A DNA stretch of 15,487 nucleotides, taken from Campylobacteraceae bacterium (GTDB lineage Bacteria; Campylobacterota; Campylobacteria; Campylobacterales; Sulfurovaceae). The position numbers and the translations under genes were made by a program. Below the pieces are notes generated by a model. It was not told where the DNA came from. It made no database searches and saw nothing but the letters and a program-made list of their open reading frames with translations. The DNA lies in the NCBI GenBank assembly GCA_027079365.1, contig JALWVW010000234.1:1-15487 (forward strand), in the 5' to 3' direction. Shown here piece by piece: positions 13,236-15,487 of this stretch. Numbering within the stretch: position 1 is the first letter of the stretch; the number at the start of each line of letters is the position of its first letter.

Positions 13236-13919
13236 ATGAATCTAGGCAGTATCAAGCATCTCTTGATTGGATTATATCTGACCAATAGCTATGGATTGAA
13301 ATTGAGAAAAACAGAAGATCCAAAAGAGAAAAAAAGACTCAGGCTGGTCTATTCCAAAGCACAGCTTTCGGCACTCAATATCACTGTCACTGTAGAAAAT
13401 CCTGAGATGGTTCCCAAAGAGGGAAAATATCTCCTGATCAGCAACCATAGAAGTATTATCGATCCTCCTATTTTAGAGGTAGCACTCTGCGATAGCGCGC
13501 TGTTTGGATTATGGGTTTCCAAAAAAGAGCTCTACAACTCGCCTTTCTTCGGGCTGTTTGTGCGTAATGCGGGCTCCATTCTTCTGGATAGAGAGAAGAG
13601 TCAGATGAGTGGCTTTTTTGCAGATATCAAAAAAGGGGTTTCGGAGGGCAGTTCGATTTTTATCTTCCCTGAGGGTACGAGAAATAAGACAGAGCAGCCA
13701 CTGGGAGCATTCAAGGATGGTTCTCGCATCATCGCACTGAAGAACAGACTTCCTATCCTTCCCGTCTACATTAAGACTAATGCAGGACAGACGCTCAAAG
13801 CAGCGATCAAAAACGATAAAGTCCATCGAGAGATCGTGGTGCGATTTGGTGAATTGATCGATTATAAAAGTCGAGAAAACCTGGAAGTATCCTATAAAGA
13901 GACTTTTGGGATCTCCTAG
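13236..13919 (+). CDS. plsC: 1-acyl-sn-glycerol-3-phosphate acyltransferase (PlsC family)
   Basis: A membrane-associated acyltransferase, 227 residues, that adds the second acyl chain to lysophosphatidic acid in phospholipid synthesis. The catalytic HX4D motif is N70-HRSIID-PP (H71, D76). GSILLDRE at about 113-120 is the substrate-binding block. FPEGTRN at 144-150 binds the glycerol phosphate, and LPILPVYIK is block IV. A moderately hydrophobic N-terminal segment may anchor it. The start is supported by GAGGAG. It is divergent from radA, and its stop lies eight bases from the stop of the convergent decarboxylase gene, with no visible terminator between them. Confidence 0.88.
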   Translation: MNLGSIKHLLIGLYLTNSYGLKLRKTEDPKEKKRLRLVYSKAQLSALNITVTVENPEMVPKEGKYLLISNHRSIIDPPILEVALCDSALFGLWVSKKELYNSPFFGLFVRNAGSILLDREKSQMSGFFADIKKGVSEGSSIFIFPEGTRNKTEQPLGAFKDGSRIIALKNRLPILPVYIKTNAGQTLKAAIKNDKVHREIVVRFGELIDYKSRENLEVSYKETFGIS

Positions 13920-13927
13920 CACGTATC

Positions 13928-15487
13928 TTATGCTTGTCTATTGGCATCCTCCAGTTTGTCTGAGATCTGCTTGAGCAGAGGAGGATAATCCAGCTTATCA
14001 AAAAAGAGCTCTACCATTTTGGGCTCGGCAGTGCCTATCTCGTCAAGCTTCTCGAAAAATGTATCAAAATCCTTTACCGTAATGGTTTTCTGTATGCCAA
14101 GAGACTTTGCCAGATCTAGATACTTCCACATGTAGATATCATTGTAAGACTGGGAAGGGCCATGGATGGCACGCTCGATGGTGTAGCCGTCATTGTTGAT
14201 AAGGAAGATGGTGAGATTGAGATCATACTTGGCGATGAGGCTGACTTCTTGAGCAGTCAGTTGGAAGGAACCATCTCCGATAAAGAGCAGTACCCTGCGA
14301 TCTGGTGAGGCAATAGCAGAGCCGATCGCAGCGGGTAGCGTATAGCCGATAGATGCCCAGAGAATCTGAGAGACGAAGTCGATCTCGGCAGGGAGATCCT
14401 GGTGTAGCAGTCCAAAGAGTGAGGAGCCTGCTTCAGCTACAACAATATCTCCTTCATTGACAATGTGTTTTGCTACCTGTGGCCAAAACGGCGCATGCCT
14501 GAGTTTTTCACCCGCAAGTTTTTCTGCTGCAAGGCAAGTATGAACCGGTCGCTCAAAAGGGAGCTGATGTGCAGGGTCAGGCTCCATGTGTTCGATAAGA
14601 TACTCCAAGAGCATCTCTACACTAATGTCTGCATAAAGATGCTTACCGATCTTGATGCTTTCTGGTTTGATAGCGATTACTTGGCTGTAATCGATCCCGT
14701 CTTCTGTAAATCCCCCTGAGTTCAAGTCGGTGTCAACCGTACCGATAGAGAGTATACAGTCGGAGCTTTGCACCAGCTCTACGATCCCTTCTGTACTATA
14801 GTCGGCAGCATAGATACCTAAGTAGTTTGGTGTTACGATATTGGTCTCATTGATGATAGATTTTCCCATGAGGGTGGTGACAAATTTAGACTGGGTCTTT
14901 TGCAGTAGTTTGGTGACATGCGCTCTCCATCCAAATCGTGCGGTATTGATCCCTAGTACAAAGATTGGGCGTTTCGCCTCTTTGAACCGTTTGACTATGG
15001 TTTCCCCTAGTTCTGCAACCCTGTAGCTGTCTCTGTTGTGATGGTGAAAAGAGATGGAGGCGATATCTTCATCCACTTCCATATCGATCAAGTCAGTAGG
15101 TAGACCGATGTAGCAGGGCTTTTTGGAGGTGAGCATATGGGAGACTACTCGCTGAAGCTCAGTGATATAGTTGTGGGCGGTAAGTATGGTGGTGGCACCA
15201 GAGATAGGAGCAAAAGAGTCAAGAAAGTTATTTTTCTTGTAGTTGCCCAAGGTATGGTGTACGGGTACATCATTCTCCAGAAGGTTGCTATTGGGATAGC
15301 CGACAATATGGAGAATGGGTACATTGTGGGCATAGGCTCCAGCAATTCCATTGGCGGCATTGAGTTCGCCTACCCCGTGGGTGGTGACCAGTACGGCCAT
15401 GCCGTTTTCTCTGGCATAGCCATCTGCTGCATAGGCAGCATTGAGTTCATTGCAGTTGCCTACCCATGTGATCTCTGGCTCCTCTAC
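13928..15487 (-). CDS. Thiamine-pyrophosphate alpha-keto acid decarboxylase (pyruvate/indolepyruvate type), N-terminus cut off
   Basis: Cytoplasmic ThDP- and Mg-dependent enzyme that decarboxylates a 2-keto acid to an aldehyde. The frame stays open to the right edge: 519 residues are visible and roughly 35 at the N-terminus are missing. NELNAAYAADGYAR starts at visible residue 13 and carries the Glu that activates ThDP. VHHTLGN has the catalytic His pair (77-78). The ThDP/Mg motif runs from GDG at 404 to NND near 431-433, followed by GYTIE with the active-site Glu. The stretch GYTIERAIHGPSQSYNDI is closer to my memory of indolepyruvate or branched-chain keto acid decarboxylases than of Zymomonas or yeast pyruvate decarboxylase, so the substrate is open. 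An ATG at 15400 is internal, not the start. Confidence 0.9.
   Translation of the reverse strand, partial: VEEPEITWVGNCNELNAAYAADGYARENGMAVLVTTHGVGELNAANGIAGAYAHNVPILHIVGYPNSNLLENDVPVHHTLGNYKKNNFLDSFAPISGATTILTAHNYITELQRVVSHMLTSKKPCYIGLPTDLIDMEVDEDIASISFHHHNRDSYRVAELGETIVKRFKEAKRPIFVLGINTARFGWRAHVTKLLQKTQSKFVTTLMGKSIINETNIVTPNYLGIYAADYSTEGIVELVQSSDCILSIGTVDTDLNSGGFTEDGIDYSQVIAIKPESIKIGKHLYADISVEMLLEYLIEHMEPDPAHQLPFERPVHTCLAAEKLAGEKLRHAPFWPQVAKHIVNEGDIVVAEAGSSLFGLLHQDLPAEIDFVSQILWASIGYTLPAAIGSAIASPDRRVLLFIGDGSFQLTAQEVSLIAKYDLNLTIFLINNDGYTIERAIHGPSQSYNDIYMWKYLDLAKSLGIQKTITVKDFDTFFEKLDEIGTAEPKMVELFFDKLDYPPLLKQISDKLEDANRQA

Noticed and set aside
1..15487. CRISPR arrays, rRNA, tRNA, insertion sequences, prophage genes
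   Set aside because: No spaced identical repeats, rRNA-like stretches, cloverleaf-capable segments, transposase or phage structural genes were noticed on reading both strands by eye.

Overview
The window looks like a chromosomal stretch from a Campylobacterota bacterium, most likely a Sulfurovum-like or related sulfur-oxidising member. This rests on a rubrerythrin of the Campylobacter 'desulforubrerythrin' layout, extended -10 promoters of the TGnTATAAT type, a TTG start, and tightly packed short operons. It is inference from gene content; no 16S rRNA or other marker is present. Base composition is moderate except for one clearly AT-rich island at about 2090-3010.

Layout. (1) 1-1811, minus strand: methionine sulfoxide reductase A, desulforubrerythrin and methionine sulfoxide reductase B. 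Together these form a peroxide-defence and protein-repair block. msrB has no conventional start codon and appears to begin at ATA just after the rubrerythrin stop. (2) 1812-2312: gene-poor stretch with a possible gene remnant. (3) 2313-3235, plus strand: AT-rich two-gene unit, a HEPN/DUF4145-like protein with an R-N-x3-H motif followed by a small acidic protein, overlapping by one base. This is the best candidate here for an undescribed toxin/partner-like system. (4) 3301-7248, minus strand: a CCA-adding enzyme or poly(A) polymerase-type nucleotidyltransferase, an EamA-family transporter and a ClC chloride transporter or channel. A 7-base tandem repeat family lies inside and upstream of the nucleotidyltransferase gene, and a REP-like hairpin lies downstream of it.

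(5) 7423-10746, plus strand: an overlapping operon of argD (acetylornithine aminotransferase), a TolC-like outer-membrane protein whose start lies 44 bases inside argD, and a MidA/NDUFAF7-type methyltransferase starting at TTG. (6) 10768-13084, minus strand: a lipoprotein, acpS (holo-ACP synthase) and radA. (7) 13236-13919, plus strand: plsC-type acyltransferase. It converges on a thiamine-pyrophosphate alpha-keto acid decarboxylase (13928 to the right edge, N-terminus missing).

Most genes have good Shine-Dalgarno sequences. cca and acpS are exceptions: each has a -10 box exactly six bases before its ATG and no ribosome binding site, which suggests leaderless transcripts. Everything here was read by eye; family assignments rest on recalled motifs, not on searches.
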